Shown one piece after another: positions 1 through 9,905 of a stretch of 64,000 bases of DNA. A program made the position numbers and the translations under genes. The stretch spans positions 868,001-932,000 of the forward strand of contig JAKFAO010000006.1 in the NCBI GenBank assembly GCA_021527695.1, written 5' to 3'. The notes beneath the pieces were generated by a model. The model ran no database searches. It was not told where the DNA came from and worked only from the letters and a program-made list of their open reading frames with translations. Source of the stretch: Naematelia aurantialba (lineage: Eukaryota; Basidiomycota; Tremellomycetes; Tremellales; Naemateliaceae). Every line of letters starts with the position of its first letter. Positions within the stretch are counted from its first letter, which is position 1.

Positions 1-1
1 G

Positions 2-1255
2 GATGGCGAATACACCATTTGCCCAACTTGCTTTGTCTCTGGTCGCTTCCCGTCAACAATGTTCAGCGGTGACTTTGTACGGCTTGACGAAGAGCTCTTC
101 GAGCACTCGGCGGGGGGAGCAGCGGACTGGTCAGAGCAGGAGACCCTGCTTCTCCTTGAGGGAGTGGAGATGTTCGATGATGATTGGCAAGCAGTTGCGG
201 ACCACGTCGGTACTCGCTCAAAGGAACAGTGTATCGGCAAATTCCTGCAGCTGCCAATCGAGGATCCGTACCTCACTTCGGATCCAGCGGCGGATCTGGG
301 GCCATTGCGATACCAGGCCGGGATGAATGGGCTGCCATTTGAAGGCACGGAGAACCCAGTGATGAGCGTCGTGACGTTCCTTGCGAGCGCCGTTGGCCCT
401 GCCGTCGCAGCCGCAGCCGCGCAGGGTGCATTGGGCGAGCTGGGCAAGGGTCTGAAACGGAAACGGACCGAGGTGGCGACGGAAGCAGATGGCGATGGGC
501 AGAAACCGCAAGTCCCCGTCGACGGTGAAGACGTCTCGATGGAGGCAGGGGCAGACGCAGGAGCCGAGGGCGAGACCAATGGCGCGGCGCCACTTGCGTC
601 GGGCGAGGCCATCGACAAGGGAGAAGGGGAAACCAACGGCGACTCTGCGGACGCACCGTCGAGATCTGCTGTTGAGCGAGCGGCTTCGGTGGCGCTGGGA
701 GCAGCGGCGGCCAAAGCCACCGCTCTGGCACGACACGAAGACGCGCGCATCTCGCAGCTTGTCTCGCGGCTCGTGGCGGCGCAAGTGCGCAAGGTCGAGC
801 TCAAATTAGCCATGTTTGAGCGGATGGAGAACATGCTGGAAGAGGAGAAGATGAAAGTCGAGAGAGGGAGGCAGCAGCTGTTCAAGGAGAAGATCGCGCT
901 GGGGAAGCAGTTGGACAATGTGGAAGGCCTGCTCAAGGCTGCGAAGGCAGGCGTCGACGGAGGCGTGCGCGCGGCCAAGGACGCGCTGGTGTCTGGTGCG
1001 ACGTTGGCTGCCGGTGCTGCCGGACCCGCGGGCGCTAATGGCGGGCATGGCGGAGTTGGGGCAGCGGCAGGAGGAGGGGATGTCCCGGGGGCGGGGAGTG
1101 GGAGTGGAAGTGGGAGTGGGGGTGGGGATGTGGGTGCAGTGGTCGGGCTTGGAGAGGGAAGCGGAGCGGTCACGGCAGAACGGGTGAGCGAGGTCACGGG
1201 GCAGCCGGGGGTCGAGGTCCCGCCTAGAACAGAGGGGCAGGTCGCCCAGTTGTAG
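2..1255 (+). CDS. SWI/SNF-RSC chromatin remodelling subunit (Swi3/Rsc8 type), 3' part
   Basis: This is the C-terminal 417 codons of a scaffold subunit of SWI/SNF- or RSC-type chromatin remodellers, which acts in the nucleus. The frame is open from base 2, so the SWIRM domain and start lie outside the window. The first residues carry a C-P-T-C pair, the end of the ZZ-like finger found before the SANT domain in this family. The SANT domain follows (W-S-E-Q-E-T-L-L-L-L-E-G-V-E, then D-W-x-x-V-A-D-H-V-G-T-R-S-K-E-Q-C-I). Next come the family block N-P-V-M-S-V-V-T-F-L-A-S-A-V-G-P-A-V-A, an acidic/Ala-rich linker, and a long coiled coil from R-I-S-Q-L-V-S-R-L to L-D-N-V-E-G-L-L. The last ~80 residues are Gly/Ala-rich low complexity. 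Whether this copy serves SWI/SNF or RSC cannot be told from the fragment. Confidence 0.9.
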   Translation, partial: DGEYTICPTCFVSGRFPSTMFSGDFVRLDEELFEHSAGGAADWSEQETLLLLEGVEMFDDDWQAVADHVGTRSKEQCIGKFLQLPIEDPYLTSDPAADLGPLRYQAGMNGLPFEGTENPVMSVVTFLASAVGPAVAAAAAQGALGELGKGLKRKRTEVATEADGDGQKPQVPVDGEDVSMEAGADAGAEGETNGAAPLASGEAIDKGEGETNGDSADAPSRSAVERAASVALGAAAAKATALARHEDARISQLVSRLVAAQVRKVELKLAMFERMENMLEEEKMKVERGRQQLFKEKIALGKQLDNVEGLLKAAKAGVDGGVRAAKDALVSGATLAAGAAGPAGANGGHGGVGAAAGGGDVPGAGSGSGSGSGGGDVGAVVGLGEGSGAVTAERVSEVTGQPGVEVPPRTEGQVAQL

Positions 1256-1305
1256 AATACGATGCATCTGCACGCAGGAGGAACGGCTGCAGCAGGACGT
1301 GACGG

Positions 1306-1361
1306 TACAACGATACAACGATACAACGATACAACGATACAACGATACAACGATACAACGA
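1306..1361. repeat. Perfect 8-bp tandem repeat (tacaacga x7)
   Basis: Seven direct copies of an 8-bp unit lie about 50 bp after the stop codon of the Swi3-like gene, in its presumed 3' UTR. No coding role is visible. Confidence 0.9.
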
Positions 1362-1373
1362 ATCGCGGGATGA

Positions 1374-1459
1374 GCATAATTCGTCTTGGTTCATAATTCG
1401 TCTTGGTGATCATAATTCGTCTCGGGTCATATTCGACTTGGTGATCATAATTCATCTCG
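1374..1459. repeat. Degenerate 16-19 bp tandem repeat
   Basis: Four to five imperfect copies of a unit containing cataattcgtcttggt fill the space between the convergent Swi3-like and SEC20 genes. The last copy overlaps the SEC20 stop region. Confidence 0.75.
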
Positions 1460-3323
1460 CGGACGTATCGACTCGTCGTCTGCTCCTGCTCCTACAGGTG
1501 CTACAGGTGTTACAGGTGCTGCTGCTGCTGCTGCACCTGCTGCGTCTGGCCCAGGGAGCGGCTTTTGAGTGATTGCTGAATCGGAGAGATCTGAGGGACC
1601 AAGAGGTGGTGGCACGACGTTGTCCAGCAGTGTCGCTCCAGTCTCGGCTTGTCTCTCCAAACTGCCACTGCCGCTGCCACTGCCGCTGCCACTGCCGCTG
1701 CCACTGCCACTGCCGCTGCCACTGCCGCCGACGCTCCCACTACCACCGCCAGCCTCACTCCCACTCCCACTCCCCCTCCCACCACCGTGTGACGCCACAC
1801 TCCGCACCGTCTCCGCAGCCTGTCCTGGAGCACTGAACGCTGCTGCTGGTCCCTTCACTCCCACTCGCAGCCCCGTCACTTTCCCGCTAGGTCCCCCCAT
1901 CCCCAGACCCAAACCGACCAGCCGCCCACTCGCCCATACCCACCACCCCAGCCCACCGACCACGCGGTCCAGCACGCGGCGCTTGATGACCCACCCGCAG
2001 GAGAGGAGGAACAACACCAGTGCAGCGGCGATCAGGGCGCGGTCCCATGCATCGGCGCGTTCGAGGGTCTTGATTATTCGGGAAGAGGTGAGGAGGAGGG
2101 AGGAGTAGGTGTCGTACAGGGTCTGTGTGAGGCGGAGCGTGGAGGTGGATTGGTCTGTCAAGCGGTCAATGCAAAGTAGGCAGAGGCGACACCAAGGAGG
2201 GAGAGGCACGGTAAGAGGGCGAGAGAGGGCGAGAGCGAGACCACAGGGGCGAGAGTGGGACAGGTGCGACCACAGAACGAGAGAGCGAGAGAGCGAAGCC
2301 GGAACCAGAGCGCGAAACGACAAAGACACCGTCAGCCACGCCATTGAGCAACCGCCCAACTCACCCAGCATCTGCACAGACAAGACGGACCGCTCCAGCT
2401 CCGTCTGCATGAGCGTCGTCGTGCGCCGCAAGGCATCCGTCACGGCGTTCGTCTTGGTCTGCAGCGCGTCGTCGCCGCTTCATCGCAGTCGTCAACATTG
2501 TAGACGACACCGTCGGACGTCACACAGAGAGGGGGGTAAATATGACACCCGGCCTCTCTCAAAGGTCTTGGCGGTGATACGTACGGCTCGGATAATGACA
2601 AGGGAGAAGGAGAGGCAGGCACACCGCCGGAGAGAAGCCGGGGGATGCACTCACCCCATGTCTGTCCGCCGCGACGACGCCTCGTTCCGCTGGCTGATGA
2701 CTTGCGCCCCGGACTGGGGAACAGCATTAGCAGACGGGGTAGTACGCAGCTCATGCCGCCTTGACGGAGCTCTGGAGGTGATTGCGCGTTTCGACGCGAG
2801 CAGTGCTTGGCGGTACGATACCCTCAAGCTGCGCGGATCAGCAAACCAGCATGATTTGGCGGCAGAATATTAGAGATCGACGCAGTGCAATGTGCAGAAG
2901 GGGCGGCGCAGTAGCATACAGAAGGGAAAGTGCTGGTGATGCAGCCGGAATTTGACTGATCGCATACCTCTCCAGTTCGGTCTCCAGGGACTCGCACCGG
3001 TCCAATATCTCTTCCTTCTCAGTAAACCTCGTCCGGGTCTCGGCCATCTCCCGAGCAAGCTGCAGCTATCAGCTTCTCGTCTGAAATGCCCGTATTTCAC
3101 TACGGATCCAAATGGGACCGCCCCCCCCCCCCCCCAGCCCAGACAACGATGGACTCACGGCTATACTATCCCGTACCCCCTCCATGTCGGCTCGCATCTC
3201 CTCGGCCAGCTCGCGCTGCAGGTCCAGCGGACCGGTGCATGAGCTCAAGCGCGGCAGCTGAAATGTCTGCAAGTCTGTCAGGCGGCGCCGGATCCCTGCG
3301 AGCGTTGCGGCTGGATCCGCCAT
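1445..3323 (-). CDS. SEC20: SEC20 family SNARE, Golgi-to-ER retrograde transport
   Basis: Model: complement(1445..2154, 2365..2477, 2655..2828, 2968..3059, 3159..3323), 417 aa. Sec20 is the ER-resident SNARE that receives COPI vesicles, working with Ufe1, Use1 and the Dsl1 tether. The conserved C-terminal Sec20 region is clear: T-Q-T-L-Y-D-T-Y-S-S-L-L-L-T-S-S-R-I-I-K-T-L-E-R and then a single membrane segment (A-L-I-A-A-A-L-V-L-F-L-L-S-C-G-W-V-I) followed by K-R-R. The protein ends in R-D-E-L, matching the luminal HDEL-type retrieval signal known for yeast Sec20. Upstream segments are helical and coiled-coil-like. Oddities are a luminal Ser-Gly dipeptide run coded by a microsatellite and a 15-C tract in intron 1. 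It starts 360 bp from divergent NBR1. All five exons agree in phase. Confidence 0.9.
1663..1730. repeat. In-frame 6/12-bp microsatellite coding (Ser-Gly)n
   Basis: A run of ctgccactgccg-type units reads on the minus strand as about eleven alternating Gly-Ser pairs in the luminal part of SEC20. Confidence 0.85.
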
Positions 3324-3683
3324 CGTGTACACTGTTGTAGACGACGACGTGCTGGAGTCTACACTTCATGTATATGCTTGCACGGTGCGTCGTCACAACA
3401 CACACTATGTGACGTGGCATTTCTTGCCCGCCACCCTCGGATAACGCCGCAGATCCCTTATCCGGACTGGCCGCGCGTTCCCGTCTGGTCATCGTCTCTC
3501 TCTCTCTCTCTTCTCCTTTCATCGTCTTCATCCAACCACCTTGGGGATTGTGTTGCGGTGCTTGACAGCGTCTGTTCTCTGGAGCAGCACGTCACACACG
3601 TCCAAGAGACAGCTCGAGTGACTAAGACTACCTACAATTCGATCAAGTAGTAGCAGACATCGCCACCACTACCCGCAGTCGCC
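3324..3683. promoter_or_regulatory. Shared intergenic region, SEC20 / NBR1
   Basis: These 360 bp separate the divergent start codons of SEC20 and NBR1 and must hold both promoters. A pyrimidine-rich tract (tctctctctctctcttctcc) lies near 3497-3516, but I see no clear TATA box. Confidence 0.5.
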
Positions 3684-6600
3684 ATGTTCGTCGTCAAAGC
3701 TACGCTGCGAGACGAGACCAGGCGGGTCTCGTTCCCTGGCGTGCGATTCCCCCCATACACCGAGGTTCAGGCCAAGGTGAGTCTCAGTCCTCATCTGATC
3801 CGCATCTCCATCATGCACGAGCGTGCCGCGCAAGTACGTGACCTCTGCTGACATGATGGTCTCCGTCCCGTTCGTCGACAACCTTTTTTCCCCTTATGCC
3901 CGGCATGCCCGTCCCTTCACTCCATGCACCCAAAATGCACCCAATACACTCCACTCTGGATGGATCGGCCGAGCAGCTACGCGCCGCTTTCAACCTCCCC
4001 TCGACCACGCATACATTCTGGAGCCATGTGCTACTGTTCCCCGATGATACCCAAGACGCTAGGATCATGTTCAAACAGCATGTCTGTGATGCTCAAGAGT
4101 GAGTTTATTGCCCTCCGGCCCAGACCACCCCATGGTTCCAGCCACACATACCCCTACAGGTCATGGGCTATGAAACGTAGAATGAGACTGGGCGCATTCG
4201 TAACCTGTCGACCCTTTGGATCTGTCGCCACCGTGGCTTTGCCCCACAGGTCCAGCGAGGCTCACTTGACTATGCTTGTGATCCGGGCCGGCGTTAGCAT
4301 TCTCGCTGACTTCTACTAGGTACGAAACGGCCCAGCTGCCCTTCTTGCGCATCCACTCGCCTGCGCCTGCCCTCGTCCTCACAGTGCTTCTGACTTCGGA
4401 CGCCCGCCTCGGAGCGATCCACGCTTTCCACCATGCCAGCATTCTACTGGGCTCGGCTGCCGACCTCGTCATCGACCTTGCGGCTGTTGGAGATGAGCTC
4501 GCTGTCAATGGAGCGCTCGTCTCGTCCCTCGAAGAGAGGTTGGAAAAGTCTAAGCTTCAGGAGGATGAATCGGCGGTGGAGTTTTGGCAACGCCGTTTGA
4601 CGGAGAAGCAGAATACCGCGCGAGATCTCGCGGAACGCCTAAAGCGCAGCCAGGCCGAATTCGACCGAGTTAACACCGAGCTTGATAAGCCCAGCGGCGT
4701 CGCCGGGCATACCCTTCGCCAGTTCGCTCAGTCCGAGGAGAGGGAAGAGCTTGCTCGCATGCAGCAGACCGACGACGAGCTCGCAGCTTGGGCCACTGGC
4801 AATGAATTGGACAATGGTCAGACTCTGTTCCCCCCGCTCGAGTCGATCCTGCACCCTCCGACTCCTTGCGGGCGATTCGGCCACGGCGGACCTCGCCGAC
4901 ATGGCCGTCCCGTGGCATCTGCCTGGGGAAGTGGCGTCCACCCTCCTCCTGGGTTCTGGGGTCACGGGCATGGACACGATCAGCCCGGTATGAATGGTTG
5001 GCGAGCCCGTCAACAGCACGACGGCTTGCGAACCTTCGTTGACCGCGCCCACGAGGTTGTCAATACCGCTGCAGCCGCGAGTCACAATTCCACCCAAGAA
5101 ATTAAGGTCATGCTGGACGGCTTCTTGAGCAACCTGACCAACCAGCTCGCCAACACATTTGACGGCGCTCCCGACCTCAGCAGGGCCAACGAGCCCGAGC
5201 CGCCTATCCCTGGCGCCTTTGTGCCTGCTCAACCTGCAGCGCAGCCAGAAGCGCAGCCCCAGCCTTCTCAGCCTCCACAGCTCTCAGAGGAGACGCGGAG
5301 TCGCACAGCAGTGGCCGAGAAGGTCAAGCCGTGCAGCGGACTCGGCAAGGGCGGTTACCGCCACAAGCATATCTCGTGTGACGGCTGCCTCACGGGTATC
5401 AGGGGAATGAGGTACAAGTGCGAGGTATGTTGGCGATATTCACCACTCAAAAGCGGTCGCTGATTGTTTTAGCAATGCCCGGACTACGATCTATGTGGCT
5501 CATGCTTGCCCCTCCTACACTCGTCGGATTTGCACCCATCTCAGCATACCTTCAAGGCGATGCTTCATCGCGGCCTCGAAGAGCGAATTAACCTTCCCGA
5601 CCGCGAGACGGACACCGGCGCCCAGCATCCCGCTACGTGCGATCTGTGCTCCCAGTGCATCATCGGCGTTAGGTGGAAGTGCCTCAACTGCCCCGACTGG
5701 GATTGCTGCTCGTCGTGCGCGGCCACTCTCAAAGACACGCACCCTGGACACAGCTTTGTCAAGCTGCACAAGGCGTCTGACTTTGTCGACAACGAGCCGT
5801 ATGGTGCTACCACTGAGCATCCTTCTGTCATTTGCGATGGTGAGCGACGGTCATTCTTTGTTCGGAACGATGCTGATTGCCTCAGGATGCGACAATAACA
5901 TTCGCGGCACTCGATACAAGTGCATGCACCCCGAGTGCCCCAACTACGACCTCTGCGAGAAATGCGAGGCGCTGCCCATCCCGGTCCACCAGGGAGACCA
6001 CCCGATGCTCAAGACCAAGATCCCGATGCATGTGGAGGTGCAGCACGCTTCGTTTAAGCATGCCGGTGAATTCGTCGAACGAAAGTACCTTGGCCGACGT
6101 AGCGCCCCAGGTGATCACCGAGGGACTCTCTTCATTGGTCGAGGTGATGCTACCCCTCAGACTGAAGTCCGACGGGGGTCGCAGACGGCTTCCGCTACTA
6201 GTCCCAAGGCGGCAGTTATCAAGGAGCCGAAGGAGGCCGCACCGGTTGCGGAGCCGACGTTCCCGGGTGCCTACAAAATTGAAAAGATCATTGACGACGA
6301 GGTGCCTGCCGACTTGCAGAAGCCTATTGTGCCGAAGCTCAAGAGCGATCTTGTGGTGGAGCACCTCGAGAAGACGGAATCGGTCGAATCCAGCGTTGAG
6401 AAGGCACCGCCCGTGGAGAAGCCTACAGTCGAAGTCGCTCCTGCCGAGGTGAGATCGGCCCCAATCCCGATTCCGAGCCGCGCCTGTCTCTCTGCCGCGC
6501 CTCTCCGGTCTCCTGTCACTCCTCTTGACATCTTTTCCTGGGCACGGCATGTGACTATCCCCACTGGGTGTCTGCTGCCTGCTGGTGCCGAGTTTACCAA

Positions 6601-7241
6601 GACGTGGAAGGTCAAGCATTTTGCATCGGGCCAGGAGTACGACGCTGCTACGTTCCGCCTTGTTCACCAGTCTGAGGGTATTCTGGGCGAAGCGTGCAAG
6701 ACTGCCATCGAGTTTACCAAGGATCAAATCAAGGAAGGGGACGAAGTGGAAGTGACCATTGAGGGTCTCAAGGTGCCGCCGACGCAGGGTAAAGAGATCG
6801 TCGAGTTTTGGAGGTTTGAAGACGAGAAGGGCGTGTCATACGGTCAGCCGTTGCGATTGCGGTAAGTCTTTACTCATGGGGTGCGGGGCTTTTACTGATT
6901 CATGTAGGTTTTCCGTGTTGGCGGACAAGTCGAACGCGTCATCGGTCAACTCGTCGACTGTGATCATGCCTGCTACGCCGACCCCGCCTGCAGTCCCCAG
7001 CCCTGCGCCGTGCGTGATGTCGGCTGTGCGTGGTGAGCCGCAGACGTCGACGGCGAGCTCGGTCGAGGACGACGTGGAGAGCATCAACTCTGATCTGTCT
7101 GGGTCGTTTGTCGACGTCGAGGAGTTTACGACTACCGGCACGCTGACGACCGATGCTGATGCCGAGGCTGAGCAGCGAGAGCGAGACGAGTTTGTCGTGT
7201 TGGAAGATGAGAGCGGGGACGAGACGACGGACGAGCTCTGA
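3684..7241 (+). CDS. NBR1: NBR1-type selective autophagy receptor
   Basis: Model: 3684..3776, 3977..4098, 4320..5424, 5473..5839, 5886..6861, 6908..7241; 998 aa. Nbr1 proteins link cargo to Atg8 on autophagosomes or, in fission yeast, to the ESCRT-dependent NVT pathway. The order of parts matches the family. A PB1-like N terminus has a basic start (F-V-V-K-A-T-L, R-R-V-S-F) and an acidic F-P-D-D-T-Q-D-A loop. A coiled coil covers aa ~130-190. Three ZZ fingers lie at about aa 416-470, 497-540 and 561-612, each with C-x-x-C, C-x-x-C and paired His. The NBR1 four-tryptophan-type domain covers aa ~778-893 (V-T-I-P-T-G, F-T-K-T-W-K-V-K, F-W-R-F). The acidic tail has two possible Atg8-binding motifs, S-F-V-D-V-E-E and D-E-F-V-V-L-E-D-E. 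I see no UBA domain. The 200-nt intron 1 could hide a small extra exon. Confidence 0.9.
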
Positions 7242-7801
7242 TGGTCTGATGGCGTTGAGTAGGGAGTGCGTGATGTGTAGCTGGAGACGAGGGTGTATCG
7301 GCGGTGCTATCGCTTTGTCTGTCCGTTGTGCGTTCTGCAGTGTTGATATCGTTAGTTTGTGGAGTGCCGGATGTACCGAATGCATTGTGTTCTTGCTGAG
7401 CGGGCGGCTAGGCGGGCAGAGCAGCAGAGCAGCAGAGCATGGGATCGTTATCGCTGTGCATGGGCGACACGTGTGGTTGTCGCGTGGATCCGACGATTTC
7501 TTCGGCGTTGCCGTCGTTGCCGGATCCGAAGGTCGCGAGTCGTACATGTTGTTGTATATCTACGTAGATGGTAGTGGACGATGGAGAGTGCAGCGCTGCA
7601 CGCTGTTCAGTCCAAAGATCTTTTGTCAGCTGTAGTACTTACTCGGCCGATCTACTAGCAGTTCTGTAGCTCAGTGTCAGTGTCAGTGTCAGTGTCAGTG
7701 TCAGTGTCAGTGTCAGTGTCAGTGTCAGTGTCAGTGTCAGTGGCTCAGTAGCTTAATCGCTCTGTGACGGTGAATCAACGCCATCGTAAATCAACACCAT
7801 C
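7242..7801. other. Intergenic region NBR1 to GNAT gene
   Basis: NBR1 3' flank and GNAT promoter, with no gene seen. The only clear element is the hexanucleotide repeat at 7671-7742, which ends 60 bp before the GNAT start codon. Confidence 0.5.
7671..7742. repeat. Perfect hexanucleotide repeat (tcagtg x12)
   Basis: Twelve uninterrupted copies of a 6-bp unit sit just upstream of the acetyltransferase start codon, so they lie in its promoter or 5' UTR. Confidence 0.95.
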
Positions 7802-8780
7802 ATGTCTCTCCAATTCGAGCTGCAACCCACCACGCTCGAGGACGTGCCGTCGATCGTGCGGCTCTCGCACGCGGCATTCGCGACGGACAAGCACTCGCTG
7901 TTCAAGGCACACGAAAAGGGCGGCACGGTGGCCGACGAGCTGCAGGGCCAGGACGGCATCGCGGCGTACGTCGCGAATCCCAAGGTCAGGATGATCAAGG
8001 CGGTGCTGACGGCGACGTCTGGCCCGTCTGGCACGGCGGATGCCGCGGCCGACGGGACGGCCGCTGAGGATGGGACGGGGGCGGGGCAGGTGGGCGAGAT
8101 GATTGGGTTCACGCATTGGGCGATGTGGCCGGCGCCGTTTGACGACCCGGCGCTGGGAGAGGCGATCAAGGCGAAAGAGGTGGAACTGGTGCGCTCCTAG
8201 TCTACGCTATTCTATTCGTCTGGCTTCTCCTTCATCTTTCCTTGTTTGCTCCGTCTTGTCGTTACTATCTTTGTCGTCTACTTGTCTCACCTGCCTCTCC
8301 TGCCTCTCCCTGTCCTTACTTGCACCTTTCGCTCCCTGACACCACTCGCAGGCCGACAAACACACGCCCCTGTCCGCGCCCGTGCTGCCGCCGACGCGGC
8401 CCGCCGACCCGCCCATCGACTACCTCGGCGCGCTCACGTACGAGCACCTCCTGGAGCTGCAAGTCCGTCTCAACGCGGCCTCGCTCCCCGCCCCCGTGCT
8501 CTACTGCCTCGGCATCACCGTCTCGCCGGCCTACCAGGCCCGCGGCGTCGGGTCCGCGCTCATCGCCGACGTCGTCGCGCACGCCGACGCCCATGGCGCC
8601 AGCTGCTGGATCCACCTCTCGGACCACATGGGCGGGAAAATGGCCCTCGAGCGATACGGCTTCATACAGGTCGCAGAGCTCTGTGTGGACCTCGACCAGT
8701 ATGCCAGAAAGACCAGGGAGGACGGCGAAAAGTGGGGCAGTTACACGTTTCATTACATGCGGAGAGAGGCGAGGCGCTGA
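7802..8780 (+). CDS. GNAT family N-acetyltransferase
   Basis: Model: 7802..8188 and 8352..8780, 271 aa; a second in-phase donor 9 nt upstream is possible. GNAT enzymes move an acetyl group from acetyl-CoA to an amine; the substrate here is unknown. The N-terminal part has the fold's first elements (D-V-P-S-I-V-R-L-S-H-A-A-F). The acetyl-CoA loop lies in exon 2 as V-S-P-A-Y-Q-A-R-G-V-G-S-A-L-I, the Q/R-x-x-G-x-G/A signature, followed by A-D-A-H-G-A and L-E-R-Y-G-F. The general layout resembles fungal GNATs of secondary metabolism and drug or amine acetylation. A low-complexity Ala/Gly segment lies between the two halves. The start is the first ATG of the frame. Confidence 0.85.
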
Positions 8781-8807
8781 TCTCGGAGAGTGCACGCACA
8801 GTCACTC

Positions 8808-8997
8808 AGCTTGGTGTGGCGGGTTGTACATGCCATGCCAGTGAGCTTGGTGTGACGGTTGTACATGCCATGCCAGTGAGCTTGGTGTGACGGTTGTACC
8901 AGCCATGCCAGTGAGCTTGGTGTGACGGTTGTACAGCCATGCCAATGAGTGTACAAGCCATGCCAATGAGCTAGGTGTGACGATTGCACAGCCATGC
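8808..8997. repeat. Minisatellite, ~35-bp unit, 5-6 copies
   Basis: Direct copies of a unit beginning agcttggtgtgacggttg and ending in gccatgccagtg start right after the GNAT stop codon. The copies become shorter and more diverged to the right. No coding role is seen. The rest of the gap to 9328 holds nothing I recognise. Confidence 0.85.
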
Positions 8998-9328
8998 CAT
9001 GCACACGGCTCAAGGCGCCGAGGCGCTCGTACATTTCTCGTGTCTTTCCATCATATTCACCATGTCGGTCGGCTGCAGGCCACCGTCTCAACAGTTGCTA
9101 TGCTTCGCATCGACGCTCATAGCTGGACGAACCAGCACTAACGATAAAGAGACAATTCCACAATGCATGTATATCGGCAGGTCGCAAATCATCAGATCCT
9201 AAACGTTACAACCTTCCCCATCTCCCGACACTGAGCGTCTCCGCGGTCCTACCTTCCGCCGCTGGACTCCAAACCTCACACATCCCGCGCCACTCCCTCT
9301 CACTCTTCCCTTGCCTCACTCCCTCTCC

Positions 9329-9905
9329 TCACACGTCCCAGCGCCACTCATCCACATCGTCAATACTGACGGCCGGTCCGAACCGATACCCCTTCTTTCC
9401 CTCCTGATAACTGCAAATCTTGCGAACGCCCGACGTCGAGATACATTTCCCGTCTTGCAAGCACAGAGCGATACGGTAGCTCTTTACCGCGCTTTTCGCG
9501 CCCTTGCACGGAAGGACCGATGCCTCTCTAGTCAGCCTTGCTTGTGCCCCACGAATAAAACAGCTCACATGGTGCTGCGCTCGACCAACAAAGGGCGTCA
9601 TGCTTGTCACTGCCCATGTTTCGAGGTCTTCTTCGTCGGTCGTATCGTGCAAGTAATCTGTCACACGAAGTTCCTTGCCTCCCGGGTCATTATCGTCGTC
9701 ATCGTCATCATCATCGCCGTCGTCATCGTCATCGCCATCGTCATCGCCATCATCATTGCGCTTTCGTGGTCGCGAACACGTCTGCTCGACCTGCACATAT
9801 GCAATCCCGTGGCCTTCTGCCCACGTCACTAGTGGCGAAGAGAGGTAGAACGCATATGCCGATGTCTCCCATACCAAGGGCCCAATGATACACTGCCTCG
9901 TCAGC
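9329..9905 (-). CDS. Unexplained acidic reading frame, no own start codon
   Basis: This frame is open for about 200 codons on the minus strand directly downstream of the Vps62-like stop codon. It has no ATG in its first half, so it is either a gene with an unseen upstream exon, an alternative 3' exon of the Vps62-like gene, or a non-coding accident. The translation looks protein-like: a Trp/Tyr-rich start (S-A-Y-A-F-Y-L-S-S-P-L-V-T-W-A-E), an Asp run broken by Gly and Asn (about 20 Asp), then a Cys-containing C-terminal part (A-L-C-L-Q-D-G-K-C, V-R-K-I-C-S-Y-Q-E-G). Splicing the Vps62-like exon at 10029-10244 directly to an acceptor at about 9931 would keep the frame open. I do not recognise a family. 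Confidence 0.3.

Noticed and set aside
1569..2873. Plus-strand frames rich in Pro/Leu or Arg opposite SEC20
   Set aside because: They are shadows of the Ser-Gly microsatellite and of SEC20 exons; the minus-strand frame gives the conserved Sec20 protein.
5882..6727. 281-codon minus-strand frame inside NBR1
   Set aside because: Antisense of the ZZ/NBR1-domain exon, with no family-like content.
8808..8997. Array of ~35-bp direct repeats as a CRISPR
   Set aside because: The copies are head-to-tail with no unique spacers, and the genome is eukaryotic; it is a minisatellite.
9311..9832. Plus-strand frame with a long Val/Ile run that looks like a membrane segment
   Set aside because: It is the antisense of the Asp-coding repeat on the minus strand; the rest of the frame has no protein-like features.
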